This document shows positions 47,868 through 56,819 of a stretch of 64,000 nucleotides of DNA, one piece after another. The translations under genes and the position numbers were made by a program. The stretch covers positions 2,976,001 through 3,040,000 of the forward strand of contig NZ_JAVIWI010000001.1 of NCBI RefSeq assembly GCF_034314085.1, read 5' to 3'. The stretch's first letter is position 1, and the number at the start of each line of letters is the position of its first letter. The notes below the pieces were generated by a model, which saw only the letters and a program-made list of their open reading frames with translations, searched no databases and was not told the origin of the DNA. This stretch comes from Undibacterium sp. 5I1 (GTDB lineage Bacteria > Pseudomonadota > Gammaproteobacteria > Burkholderiales > Burkholderiaceae_D).

Positions 47868-48686
47868 TTATATTTCTGAAGGAGCTAATTGCGGTACCCT
47901 CTTAGCCCGAAACACCTGCGTATCAGCATAAAAATCCTCATCCTGCACCACCCACCATCCCGGCAAACCCAACACAGGCAAAGGCGTGTAATCGGAGGTA
48001 GATAAACTCACCCCGGCCAAACCCTGCGCAACCATCTGATCCAGAGTGTCACGCTTAGTATCAGCGTCCAAAGTAAAAAAATCGGGTTCAACCCGCACCA
48101 CATACGCATGCGCCGTAATGGCTTTATACGGCTGCACCAACTTCTCCATCAGCGCATGACCAAACGCCCATACCTCGGCTTGTTGACCAAACATCGTCCG
48201 ATAATGAATAAATGCCTGCTGCCACTGATGCGTCCGCAATGCTCCGATTAAAGCGTCGCCATCGACAGAATTCTCTACTACCAGTAAAGCAGAATTTTCA
48301 TCAAAAATCGTGGCAGCATCGCGTGCTGCTCCACGAGATTTCCCTATGCCGTGTTGGGCAATCTGTGCAGCTTGCAAAGCATTTAATTGCTGTTTTATTT
48401 TGGGGAAAGTCAGCCATACCAAGGCATTAAAGAAATCGTGCAGGTTTTCTCGCGTTGGTACTTGTCCTGTCGTGCTGATAAAGGTCTCGTATGCGGCGCC
48501 ATCCGGCAGCGCGTCTTGCGCAACAAAACGAATGGCTTGCTGCCGCTGATTGCGCACATCTTTTTTTTGCGCGCAGGTATTGATATGGCTGCGCCAGTCA
48601 TCCGACATCAACAACTCTTGCGCCGCTGGTCTGACTGAGGTATACCAGGCTTGCGTCCAATCGATGCCGGAGAAAAATGTGTTCAT
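47868..48686 (-). CDS. DUF3025 domain protein
   Basis: 272 residues without a signal peptide. LHDFFNALVWLTFPKIKQQLNALQAAQI near residue 90 is the family signature, and LPVLGLPGWWVVQDEDFYADTQVFR lies near the end. DUF3025 proteins are widespread in beta- and gammaproteobacteria and have no known role. It begins 33 bp after the pyrC stop in the same direction, so the two are probably co-transcribed. Confidence 0.85.
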   Translation of the reverse strand: MNTFFSGIDWTQAWYTSVRPAAQELLMSDDWRSHINTCAQKKDVRNQRQQAIRFVAQDALPDGAAYETFISTTGQVPTRENLHDFFNALVWLTFPKIKQQLNALQAAQIAQHGIGKSRGAARDAATIFDENSALLVVENSVDGDALIGALRTHQWQQAFIHYRTMFGQQAEVWAFGHALMEKLVQPYKAITAHAYVVRVEPDFFTLDADTKRDTLDQMVAQGLAGVSLSTSDYTPLPVLGLPGWWVVQDEDFYADTQVFRAKRVPQLAPSEI

Positions 48687-48719
48687 GCTTGTGCCTATGT
48701 TGATACTCAGCCACCCTGC

Positions 48720-49835
48720 TTATGGCTGGGTAGCAAACATCTTCCAAGCTAAGGTTTCACCCGCATTGAGCGGCACGATACTGGTGTCGACAAATGGCAA
48801 TTCGGTCGGCATGTTCCAGCTCTCACGCTTGAGAGTAATCGTGCCTGTGTTACGCGGCAACTGGTAAAAATCGGGACCATTGAAACTGGCAAAGGCTTCC
48901 AGCTGATCCAGCGCACCCGCCTGATCGAAGGCTTGGGCATACAGCTCCATCGCGTGCAAGGCGGTGTAACAACCGGCGCAACCGCAGGCATGCTCTTTTA
49001 AACCTTTTGGATGGGGTGCAGAATCCGTACCGAGGAAGAAGCGCGGGCTACCCGATGTGGCAGCTTTGAGTAAAGCAAGGCGATGCGTTTCGCGCTTCAA
49101 CACAGGCAAGCAATAATAGTGCGGACGAATGCCACCTTTAAAAATCTCATTGCGGTTGTACAGCAAATGATGGGCGGTAATCGTTGCTGCAATCGGACCC
49201 TCGGCGCTGGCAACATACTGCGCTGCCTCGCTGGTGGTGATATGTTCAAAAACGACTTTCAGGTCTGGCATGTCGCGGCGTAGCGGAAGCATCACTCGGT
49301 CGATGAAAACCGCTTCACGATCAAATAAATCGATTTCTGGATCAGTCACTTCTCCATGCACTAAAAACGGCATGCCGACTTCTTGCATGACTTCCAGCGT
49401 TTTATAGCATTTGCTCAGATCGGTGACGCCGGCATCTGAATTGGTGGTGGCACCAGCCGGATACAACTTCACTGCATGGACGAACCCACTATCTTTTGCA
49501 CGACGGATTTCATCTGGCGGCGTGTTGTTGGTCAGGTACAGCGTCATCAATGGTTCAAAACTCATCCCTGCTGGCAAGGCTGCCAAAATCCGCTCACGGT
49601 AACTGCCCGCCTGTTCAGTTGTGGTGACTGGTGGCTTGAGATTAGGCATCACTATCGCACGAGCAAACTGCGCCGCTGTATGCGGCAACACGCTGGCAAG
49701 CGATGCGCCATCGCGCAAATGCAAGTGCCAGTCGTCAGGCCGCGTGATAGTGAGCTGGGAGGTGAGCCCGGTAGTGAGCTCAGTAGTGAAGTCTTGTGGA
49801 GATGTTGGTACAGCTGGAGTGGTTTGAGTAGGCAT
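48720..49835 (-). CDS. pyrC: Dihydroorotase
   Basis: Zinc amidohydrolase closing carbamoyl-aspartate to dihydroorotate in pyrimidine synthesis. It has 371 residues of class II type. Zinc ligands are in DDWHLHLRD, the carboxylated lysine in [16 protein letters not shown], and further histidines in LVHGEVTD and FEHITT. The catalytic Asp lies in [10 protein letters not shown]. It has a threonine-rich N-terminal extension of roughly 25 residues before the barrel compared with E. coli PyrC; no better start codon was seen. DUF3025 follows. Confidence 0.93.
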   Translation of the reverse strand: MPTQTTPAVPTSPQDFTTELTTGLTSQLTITRPDDWHLHLRDGASLASVLPHTAAQFARAIVMPNLKPPVTTTEQAGSYRERILAALPAGMSFEPLMTLYLTNNTPPDEIRRAKDSGFVHAVKLYPAGATTNSDAGVTDLSKCYKTLEVMQEVGMPFLVHGEVTDPEIDLFDREAVFIDRVMLPLRRDMPDLKVVFEHITTSEAAQYVASAEGPIAATITAHHLLYNRNEIFKGGIRPHYYCLPVLKRETHRLALLKAATSGSPRFFLGTDSAPHPKGLKEHACGCAGCYTALHAMELYAQAFDQAGALDQLEAFASFNGPDFYQLPRNTGTITLKRESWNMPTELPFVDTSIVPLNAGETLAWKMFATQP

Positions 49836-49897
49836 GGCGGCTCGCTTATAATCGACGCCGCCATTTTACCTTTTTTACGCTATTCTACAGCGAATCA

Positions 49898-49983
49898 AAT
49901 ATACTCCATCTATGTATATTTTAATCACCCAGATAATCTCTGGGCAATTCGGTTATTTTAAAAAATAAAATGGGGAGTATATT
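49898..49983 (+). repeat. TATACTCC repeat, copy 7 (forward)
   Basis: Ends are AATATACTCCATC and ATGGGGAGTATATT. The first hairpin is CCCAGA and TCTGGG around TAATC, a compensated variant of the GTCCA/TGGAC hairpin in other copies. The second hairpin is TTATTTTAAAAAATAAAA. It lies upstream of pyrC and touches the next element. Confidence 0.88.
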
Positions 49984-49984
49984 A

Positions 49985-50221
49985 AACCCAGATTTTCCAT
50001 TAGACCGCTACTACTTCGCAAAAAACGCAGAGGGCATGCGGTGTTCAGCGGGACAGCACGACCGCGATTTGGGTGCGAACGCTACAGCAACAATTACACC
50101 TTTGGCGAACTGCCTAGCGTTGTTGCTCCTCCTAGCAAGATGCAGCTTGCGTCGTCGTCGCGTCTAGCCAGTCAGTCCGCCAAAGGCACACTCGTCGCTG
50201 TTCCAATGGAAAATCTGGGTT
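49985..50221. mobile_element. 237-bp MITE-like element with 17-bp terminal inverted repeats
   Basis: AACCCAGATTTTCCATT at 49985-50001 is perfectly inverted at 50205-50221. The inside is more GC-rich than the flanks and has no convincing gene; small frames on the plus strand lack ribosome sites. It may be a non-autonomous insertion element or an IS remnant. The parent family was not recognised. Confidence 0.6.
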
Positions 50222-50270
50222 AAATCTATTACTTAGAAAGCCGCATTACAAACTGGGATCAGTACCGAAC

Positions 50271-50996
50271 TTAGTGAATAATCTTAGCCAGGAAATCACG
50301 TGCACGCTCAGAGCGGGCCGCATTAAAGAATTCATCCTTGGCGCAATCTTCTACAATCAAACCTTTGTCCATGAAGACGATGCGATTGGCGACTTTTTTG
50401 GCGAAGCCCATCTCATGCGTTACGACCATCATCGTCATACCTTCCTGCGCCAGACCCACCATAACATCCAGCACCTCGTTAATCATTTCTGGATCGAGCG
50501 CAGAAGTTGGCTCATCAAACAACATGGCGATCGGGTCCATCGACAATGCGCGGGCGATCGCTACGCGTTGTTGCTGACCACCGGACAACTGACCAGGGAA
50601 TTTATCTTTTTGCGCGATCAGGCCGACGCGGTCTAAATATTTAAGACCTTTTTCTGTCGCCTCTTCTTCTGAGCGCCCCAAGACTTTGACTTGGCCAATG
50701 GTCAGATTCTGACGAATCGACAAATGCGGAAACAACTCAAAGTTCTGAAATACCATCCCGATGCGCGCGCGCAATTTGGACAAATTGGTCTTTGGATCAC
50801 CAACAGAAATACCATCCACCGTGATGTCGCCTTTTTGGAAAGGCTCCAGCCCATTGACAGTTTTAATCAAGGTAGATTTACCAGAACCAGATGGACCGCA
50901 GACCACAACGACTTCACCTTTAGTGACTTCCGTAGTGCAGTCAGTCAATACTTGGAATTGACCGTACCATTTGCTGACGTTATTTAATTTAATCAT
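50271..50996 (-). CDS. gltL: Glutamate/aspartate ABC transporter ATP-binding protein
   Basis: ATPase of a polar amino-acid importer; 241 residues, the same length as E. coli GltL. Walker A is GPSGSGKST, the signature LSGGQQQRVAIARAL and Walker B AMLFDEPTSALD, with the H-loop in VVTHEMGFA. The start at 50996 (MIKLNNVSKWYG) has GGAGAA 6 bp upstream; four extra residues to 51008 are dismissed. It ends the gltI-J-K-L cluster. Confidence 0.94.
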   Translation of the reverse strand: MIKLNNVSKWYGQFQVLTDCTTEVTKGEVVVVCGPSGSGKSTLIKTVNGLEPFQKGDITVDGISVGDPKTNLSKLRARIGMVFQNFELFPHLSIRQNLTIGQVKVLGRSEEEATEKGLKYLDRVGLIAQKDKFPGQLSGGQQQRVAIARALSMDPIAMLFDEPTSALDPEMINEVLDVMVGLAQEGMTMMVVTHEMGFAKKVANRIVFMDKGLIVEDCAKDEFFNAARSERARDFLAKIIH

Positions 50997-51057
50997 GATC
51001 TTCTCCAAACGTTTTTTTAACGTTCTTTAAAATGTTTTTATCTAAATAAGTAATTGG

Positions 51058-51750
51058 TCAGCGAATAATCGCGACTTTTTCTTGTAATTTTTTAACCAGT
51101 GCCGACAATGCAAAGCAAAGAGCGAAGTACACAACGGCAACAAAGGAATACATTTCTACTAATCGTCCGTCACGTTGTGCAATCTTAGAAGCGGCGCCGA
51201 CAAAATCAGGAATCGACAGTACATAAACTAGCGATACGTCTTGGAATAAGACGATGGTTTGTGTCAGCAAAACCGGGATCATATTGCGGAAGGCTTGTGG
51301 CAAAACAATGTTGCCCATGGTCTGCCAGTAGTTCATCCCGATGGCATAGCCAGCCCAGATTTGTCCACGTGGGATCGACTGAATACCAGAGCGCATAATT
51401 TCGCAATAGTAGGCCGCCTCAAACATCACGAAGGTAATCAAGCAAGAAGAGAACGCACCGACTTGCACAGGATCTTTGGAACCGATAATCCACGCACCAA
51501 GATAAGGCACCAGGAAATAGAACCAGAAAATCACCAGCACCAGAGGAATGGAGCGCATGATATTGACATAGGTCGTGGCGATAAATTTGATCGGCTTAAT
51601 GCTGGACAGGCGCATCATCGCCAACAAAGTACCAAGAACGATACCACCAGTCATCGCCAGAAATGTCAGTTCTAGCGTGAACGACATCCCTGTTTTAAAC
51701 AGATAAACCCAAGAACGCTGAATGACATCAAAATCAAAATTACTAAACAT
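51058..51750 (-). CDS. gltK: Glutamate/aspartate ABC transporter permease GltK
   Basis: One of two membrane subunits of the importer, 230 residues with five hydrophobic segments. The EAA-type loop contacting GltL is in the EIMRSGIQSIPRGQIWAGYAIGMN segment. It starts 2 bp after the gltJ stop, with GGAGGA in front, so translation is probably coupled. Confidence 0.93.
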   Translation of the reverse strand: MFSNFDFDVIQRSWVYLFKTGMSFTLELTFLAMTGGIVLGTLLAMMRLSSIKPIKFIATTYVNIMRSIPLVLVIFWFYFLVPYLGAWIIGSKDPVQVGAFSSCLITFVMFEAAYYCEIMRSGIQSIPRGQIWAGYAIGMNYWQTMGNIVLPQAFRNMIPVLLTQTIVLFQDVSLVYVLSIPDFVGAASKIAQRDGRLVEMYSFVAVVYFALCFALSALVKKLQEKVAIIR

Positions 51751-51752
51751 GA

Positions 51753-52505
51753 TTAATGTCCTCCCGCATTAGCAGAGCCGGAGGTAATAAACCCTGGCAC
51801 GGCGGTTTTCTTTTCCAGCAAATTAGAGAGCATGATCGCAATCACTGATACCATTAAATAGATCAGCGTAGCAGCACTAAACGCTTCAAATACCTGAAAA
51901 GAAAATTCTTGCATTGAGCGTGCACTGGCAGTCAACTCCATCAAACCGATGGTCAATGCGACAGAACTATTTTTAATAATCGCGGCTAATTCGTTGGTGA
52001 GCGCAGGCAAAATAATGCGAAACGCCATTGGCAATAATATATAGCGATAAGTTTGTGGCAGCGTTAAACCTAAGGCAGTACCAGCCATTTTTTGGCCACG
52101 AGGTAAGGCATTAATACCAGCTGATACCTGTACAGCAACCCGTGCCGAGGTAAAGAAACCCAGACTCAATACCGCAGTGACAAACGGTGCATTTGGCAAC
52201 GACTTCAGCCAGTTACCCATTTCCGTCGGCACCAGTTCTGGCATGACGAAGTACCATAAAAACATTTGTACCAGTAGCGGAATATTTCTAAATAATTCCA
52301 CATACCCATTGGCAAGACGCGCGGCCCATTTATTCGGTGCGGTGCGTATGGTGCCGATGACAGCGCCTAAAAAAAGCGCGATGATCCAAGCTAAGGCTGC
52401 GGTCGCTAAGGTCCACAACATACCCGAGATCAATGAATCAAAATAGGTGCCGCCGCCATCTGGCGCTGCCTCCCAAAAGATATTCCAGTTCCAGTTATAG
52501 TTCAT
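51753..52505 (-). CDS. gltJ: Glutamate/aspartate ABC transporter permease GltJ
   Basis: Partner permease of GltK, 250 residues. MNYNWNWNIFWEAAPDGGGTYFDSLISGMLWTL is the usual GltJ opening. The coupling loop is ARVAVQVSAGINALPRGQKMAGTALGLT. The start at 52505 is set by GGAAGGGA; five upstream residues are not family-like. Between it and gltI lie a terminator and a 108-bp MITE-like element, so the permease genes may be expressed less than, or separately from, the binding protein. Confidence 0.93.
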   Translation of the reverse strand: MNYNWNWNIFWEAAPDGGGTYFDSLISGMLWTLATAALAWIIALFLGAVIGTIRTAPNKWAARLANGYVELFRNIPLLVQMFLWYFVMPELVPTEMGNWLKSLPNAPFVTAVLSLGFFTSARVAVQVSAGINALPRGQKMAGTALGLTLPQTYRYILLPMAFRIILPALTNELAAIIKNSSVALTIGLMELTASARSMQEFSFQVFEAFSAATLIYLMVSVIAIMLSNLLEKKTAVPGFITSGSANAGGH

Positions 52506-52541
52506 TTCTGTCCCTTCCAAAATGGCTAACCATTTAATGTT

Positions 52542-52649
52542 GTTAGGACTTACGCAAAATTGTCCTGAAAGGCGACATCAACGAAAGCTGTACAAAGTGT
52601 ACGGCAAGGTGGCGCAACGGAGTCTAGGCAATTTTGCGTAAGTCTTAAC
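52542..52649. mobile_element. 108-bp MITE-like element between gltI and gltJ
   Basis: Terminal inverted repeats of 21 bp (52542-52562 and 52629-52649) match at all but one position; the core is GACTTACGCAAAATTG. The inside has no gene but contains GTACAAAGTGTAC. Ends of the GGACTTACGCAAA type occur in some IS families and MITEs, as I recall, but the parent was not identified. Confidence 0.65.
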
Positions 52650-52650
52650 T

Positions 52651-52685
52651 AAAACATGACGGTAGGCTTGATGCCTCCCGTCATG
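52651..52685 (-). terminator. Intrinsic terminator after gltI
   Basis: On the minus strand CATGACGG-G-AGGC pairs with GCCT-A-CCGTCATG around ATCAA, then TTTTAG. It would let gltI make more transcript than the permease genes, a common pattern for binding proteins. Confidence 0.75.
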
Positions 52686-52713
52686 CAATGGCTCATTTCA
52701 TATTTTTATAAAA

Positions 52714-53669
52714 TTACTTTTTCTTTTTCAATACCGCTTGCTGCGCTTCAGGAACAGCAGCATAGGCTGATGGCTCGCCAGAATCCGTTGGCTTTGCAAT
52801 TACTGCCTTGAATTGATCAGACATTGGCCAGTTCAAAGAAATACCTTTAGGCGGAATTGGCTGTAAGAACCATTTGTGATAAATGCGGTTGATGTCGCCG
52901 GAGGTCAAAATATTAGCAACCGCTTTATCAACGATAGCCTTGAATGGCGCGTCATCTTTGCGCATCATGATGCCGTACGGCTCGACTGACAGCACTTCTT
53001 TGCTGATTTCATAATCGGCAGGTGCTTTGGAATTCGCTGCTAAAGACGCCAACAAAATATCATCCATGACAAAAGCGACAGCGCGACCAGTTTCTACCAT
53101 CAGGAACGCTTCAGCATGATCTTTGGCTGGCAAAATGTTGATGCCCAGATTTTGATCTGCATTAAGTTGGGTCAATTGCTTGAGGTTAGACGTACCTGAT
53201 GTTGACACAACAGATTTGCCACGTAAATCTGCCAAGGTTTTGATACCAGATGATTTTTTAGACAAAATACGATTTGCAGTAACGAAAGTCGTCGGTGCAA
53301 AGGCAACTTGCTTTTGACGTTCTACATTGTTAGTAGTGGAACCGCACTCCAGATCGACCGTGCCGTTTGCCATCAAAGGAATCCGTGTGGCAGAAGTTAC
53401 TGGATTGAGTTTTACATTGAGTGCCGTCAAACCTAATTGTTTTTGAATTGCTGTGACCACTTTGAGGCACAGATCAACCGAATAACCTTGATATGACTGT
53501 TTGTCATCGAGGTAAGAAAAAGGAATGGAAGAGTCACGCACACCGAGGGTAATCGTGCCTGTTTCTTTAATTTTTTCAGTGTTCCAGTTTCTTGCGCTTG
53601 TGCTACGCCCACAGATCCTACGATTACACCAGCAGTTACCAGAACAGAAAATAATGTCGATAATTTCAT
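52714..53669 (-). pseudogene. gltI: Glutamate/aspartate-binding protein GltI, frameshifted after the signal peptide
   Basis: The normal start is at 53669, with GGAGAC in front: MKLSTLFSVLVTAGVIVGSVGVAQAQ, a good signal peptide, continuing ETGTL. At about 53570-53580 the frame shifts by one base at a run of six As. Downstream, EKIKETGTITLGVRDSSIPFSYLDD and the complete periplasmic binding domain (GYSVDLCLKVV, LECGSTTNNVERQKQVAF, EPYGIMMRKDD) run in another frame to 52714. Restoring one G would rejoin the frames. It is either a true mutation or a homopolymer sequencing error. No other start would give an exported product. An intact paralogue lies upstream at 53898. Confidence 0.85.
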
Positions 53670-53897
53670 ACAGTCTCCAAAAGTTACATCGAAAATATTG
53701 CACAACGAGTTTACCAAAACCACCTATACATAAAACGTTTTTCTACTCTAAAACGGTACGTAATATTACTTATCAGTTGCATGTAAAAGACAGGTCGCTG
53801 AACGAATTTTTTGATCTATTTCAGCAACACATCTTTTCTCATTTTTTATAACTTCACACTAATTTATAAGCTTAAATTATCAGCTCAATCTGGATGT

Positions 53898-54794
53898 CTA
53901 ATCCGGCACTTTGTCGGATGGGAAACGAATGGTATCGCGCAATAACAGACCCATTGGCATGTTCAAATTTATCGACTTAGGTGGCACCGGTTGTTGAAAC
54001 CACTTTGAATACAGTTTTGTAATTTCGCCGTCAGACATCAGATTACTAATTTGGCGGTCAACAAAAGCCTTAAATGCAGGATCATCTTTACGCAACATAA
54101 TGCCATACGGCTCAGTGGAAAGTCCGTCGCCAACAATCACAAACATACTGGGATCTTTGGCATTCGCTCTTAAGCCATACAACAAGACGTCGTCCATAGG
54201 GAACGCTGCCACTTGTCCCGATTCAAGCATCGCAAAAGAGTTGTTATGGTCATTCGCCTCAAGCAACTTCAATCCTAGCGAACGAACTTTATCACGGTCG
54301 TTTAACAATTTAACTGAAGTAGTACCTTTGGTAGTCACAACCATTTTGTCTTTAAGATCAGTCCAGTTAGTTATTCCAGAATCTGCCCTGACCAACATAC
54401 GGGAGGTAGCAAAAAAATGAGGAATGGAGAAGGCTACTTGCTTGCGACGCTCAGTATTATTGGTAGTAGAACCACATTCCAGATCAGCTTTACCTTCCAC
54501 GATACTTGGAATACGTGTGCTACCTGTGACCAGCAAATAATTGACTTTTAATTGAGGAAGCTTAAGTTCTTTTTTTAGTGCATCGACAATCTTCAAACAG
54601 ATATCAATCGAGTAGCCTATCGGTTTTTTATTTTCAGATAAATACGAAAAAGGCAAAGACGCCTCACGGTTTGCAATCGTAATTGTCTGCGACTCTTTAA
54701 TATTAGAAAGTGTATCGGCAACACTTGAAAACGTAACGCCCCAACTTAAGAGACTAAAAACAATTATTTTGCTCATACTACAGTTGACTTTCAT
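53898..54794 (-). CDS. Glutamate/aspartate-type periplasmic binding protein, second copy
   Basis: 298 residues with a signal peptide (IIVFSLLSWGVTFSSVA) and a full type II binding domain: REASLPFSYLSENKKPIGYSIDICLKIVD, LECGSTTNNTERRKQVAFS, TKGTTSVKLLNDRD, EPYGIMLRKDDPAFK. It is clearly homologous to the gltI at 52714 along its length, so the pair are tandem duplicates. GGGAG lies 5 bp before the ATG at 54794. It lies upstream of the frameshifted gltI and could serve the GltJKL permease in its place. Confidence 0.9.
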   Translation of the reverse strand: MKVNCSMSKIIVFSLLSWGVTFSSVADTLSNIKESQTITIANREASLPFSYLSENKKPIGYSIDICLKIVDALKKELKLPQLKVNYLLVTGSTRIPSIVEGKADLECGSTTNNTERRKQVAFSIPHFFATSRMLVRADSGITNWTDLKDKMVVTTKGTTSVKLLNDRDKVRSLGLKLLEANDHNNSFAMLESGQVAAFPMDDVLLYGLRANAKDPSMFVIVGDGLSTEPYGIMLRKDDPAFKAFVDRQISNLMSDGEITKLYSKWFQQPVPPKSINLNMPMGLLLRDTIRFPSDKVPD

Positions 54795-55151
54795 CTTGGC
54801 TCCCTTGGTGAGACAGAAATTACTTCTATGTAAAGCTCAGGATATGAGGATGTACTGACCTAACTGCGAAGATACTTTTAAACAGATAAAAAAAGCAAAC
54901 CTCGCAAAACATTATTCCTGTCGCGATGCGGAACCAGTGAGAATTATCCACACAGCAAAAACAACAGCAAAATACGTGCCACAAACACGAGACGATCTAA
55001 AAAAATTAACTGCGCCATATATGAAAATACACCCATCAACGAATAAACGATTGATGGATGTTACTTTTCCACTATCGCTATTTTTTTAGCTGATAGTGGA
55101 TTGATACTAACGAATTAATACGGACGACTTAATTCAAACAATTTACTAATG
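54795..55151. other. Intergenic region between gdhA end and the second gltI
   Basis: 357 bases holding the promoter of the second gltI and a possible gdhA terminator (55029-55061). TCCACTATC and GATAGTGGA at about 55068-55098 form another stem without a T tail. No gene was recognised. Confidence 0.45.
55029..55061 (-). terminator. Possible terminator of gdhA
   Basis: On the minus strand ACATCCATCAA pairs with TTGATGGGTGT (one G-U) over an 11-nt loop, followed by ATTTTC. It is about 90 bp after the stop codon. Confidence 0.45.
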
Positions 55152-56438
55152 TTATGGATATAAACCACGTACTTCGCGTGCTTGCAAAACTCGAGAACAA
55201 CCAATAATAAACGCTGCTGTGCGCAGAGAGACATCTTTTTCTTCAGTAATTTGCCATACTGCGTTAAAGGCTTCTTTCATGATCCTTGTCAGGCGTTGAT
55301 TAATCTCATCTTCTTGCCAGAAATAGCTAGAGAAATCCTGTACCCATTCAAAATAACTTACCGTCACACCACCGGCATTAGCAATTACGTCAGGCACGAC
55401 CAATACGCCTTTATCACGCAAAATATCATCGGCGACGGGCGTAGTTGGGCCATTTGCACCCTCCAGAATAATTTTGGCGCGAATCTTGTTGGCATTGGCT
55501 TCCGTGATTTGCTGTTCTAAGGCAGCCGGGATCAGGATGTCGCAATCAACGCCCCAGAAATCTTCATTCGGCAAAACTGCTTCTGCACCTTCAAAGCCCG
55601 CAACGCTGCCGACGGCTGCCACATGATCGAGCAATTTATGCACATCCAAGCCAAACGAGTGGAATACGGTGCCGCCGTGATCTTGTACAGCAACGATTTT
55701 TGCGCCAGCTTCTGCAAATAAACGACCGGCGATACCGCCAACGTTACCAAAACCTTGGACTGCGATTTTCGCACCGGCGATATTTAGATTACGTTTTGCC
55801 GCAGCTTCGCAACCGACTACGAATACACCACGTCCGGTTGCTTCACGGCGACCTAAACTACCACCGAGTGAAATTGGCTTGCCCGTTACTACACCGGTAG
55901 CTGTGCGACCTTCATTCATGGAATAGGTGTCCATCATCCACGCCATCGTTTGTTCGTTGGTATTGACGTCTGGCGCAGGAATATCTTTATCCGGTCCGAT
56001 GATGATGCCGATCTCTGAGGTGTAACGACGCGTCATACGCATCAGTTCGCCACGCGAGAGTGTTTTTGGATCGACACGGATACCACCTTTAGCACCGCCG
56101 TATGGTACGTTGACAGCAGAATTCTTAATCGTCATCCAAGCAGACAACGCCATCACTTCTGACAGGGTCACATCTTGGTGAAAACGCACGCCACCTTTAC
56201 CTGGGCCGCGGGACGTGTTGTGTTGTACGCGATAGCCCTCAAAGTGAGAAATACTACCGTCATCGCGTTCGATAGGCACATCGACGATGAGAATACGCTT
56301 AGGACGCTTGAGGGTTTCTACCCAACGCGATAAGTGTCCGAGATAAGGGGTGACGCGATCAATTTGCTCTAAATAAACGGACCAAGGACCTGTCTCATGA
56401 GGGGTAAGATAAGATGGTATTTGGTGTTGGCTGGACAT
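55152..56438 (-). CDS. gdhA: Glutamate dehydrogenase (Glu/Leu/Phe/Val family)
   Basis: Interconverts glutamate with 2-oxoglutarate and ammonia. It has 428 residues. The glutamate-binding and catalytic lysines are in [10 protein letters not shown] and [34 protein letters not shown] carries the catalytic Asp. The nucleotide-binding fold has VQGFGNVGG, a GxGxxG motif. The length and motifs fit the hexameric NAD-type group found in Burkholderiales; cofactor choice is not certain. AGGAG precedes the ATG. Its position next to glutamate uptake genes suggests use of imported glutamate as carbon and nitrogen source. Confidence 0.92.
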   Translation of the reverse strand: MSSQHQIPSYLTPHETGPWSVYLEQIDRVTPYLGHLSRWVETLKRPKRILIVDVPIERDDGSISHFEGYRVQHNTSRGPGKGGVRFHQDVTLSEVMALSAWMTIKNSAVNVPYGGAKGGIRVDPKTLSRGELMRMTRRYTSEIGIIIGPDKDIPAPDVNTNEQTMAWMMDTYSMNEGRTATGVVTGKPISLGGSLGRREATGRGVFVVGCEAAAKRNLNIAGAKIAVQGFGNVGGIAGRLFAEAGAKIVAVQDHGGTVFHSFGLDVHKLLDHVAAVGSVAGFEGAEAVLPNEDFWGVDCDILIPAALEQQITEANANKIRAKIILEGANGPTTPVADDILRDKGVLVVPDVIANAGGVTVSYFEWVQDFSSYFWQEDEINQRLTRIMKEAFNAVWQITEEKDVSLRTAAFIIGCSRVLQAREVRGLYP

Positions 56439-56819
56439 GGTATGTCTCCTGACTTGTTTGACTGACTTGTTTAATTAAATGAGTTAACGATATTCGACGT
56501 TCAATACTAACGACCAGAACTTGTTGATCTCTAAAACACGAACTTAATGTGACAAATTGCGACCCATTGCGACCCATCATTTGTACTTTAAAACGTTTTT
56601 TAAAAGCGGCATTCCGATAACGTGATGCAGTGTAGGACAACTGATCTCGCTGTCGCCAATGCTTTGTTTGCATGTATGTATGCAGCAAATGCATAGATAT
56701 ATTTAAGCCAGTTTTTTTACCAAATAGTAGTGCTAAAACCTGACAAAAATCTTGCCAGACACATCGCAGGTCCGGCAATTATTTTTCATATTGACGCATT
56801 ACAGTTCTTTTGATTCAGC
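56439..56819. other. Intergenic region upstream of gdhA
   Basis: 381 bases between the LysR gene end and the gdhA start. They should hold the gdhA promoter. A repeated TTGCGACCCA (about 56556-56575) is present, with no other feature recognised. Confidence 0.4.

Larger units (their letters stand above)
49836..50270. other. Intergenic region with repeat copy 7 and a MITE-like element
   Basis: 435 bases between two leftward genes. Repeat copy 7 (49898-49983) abuts a 237-bp inverted-repeat element (49985-50221). Only 49836-49897 is left for the pyrC promoter. Bases 50222-50270 are the gltL 3' end region without a terminator. Confidence 0.6.

Noticed and set aside
49970..50223. Two small plus-strand frames
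   Set aside because: They fall inside the 237-bp inverted-repeat element, lack ribosome sites and are not similar to known proteins.
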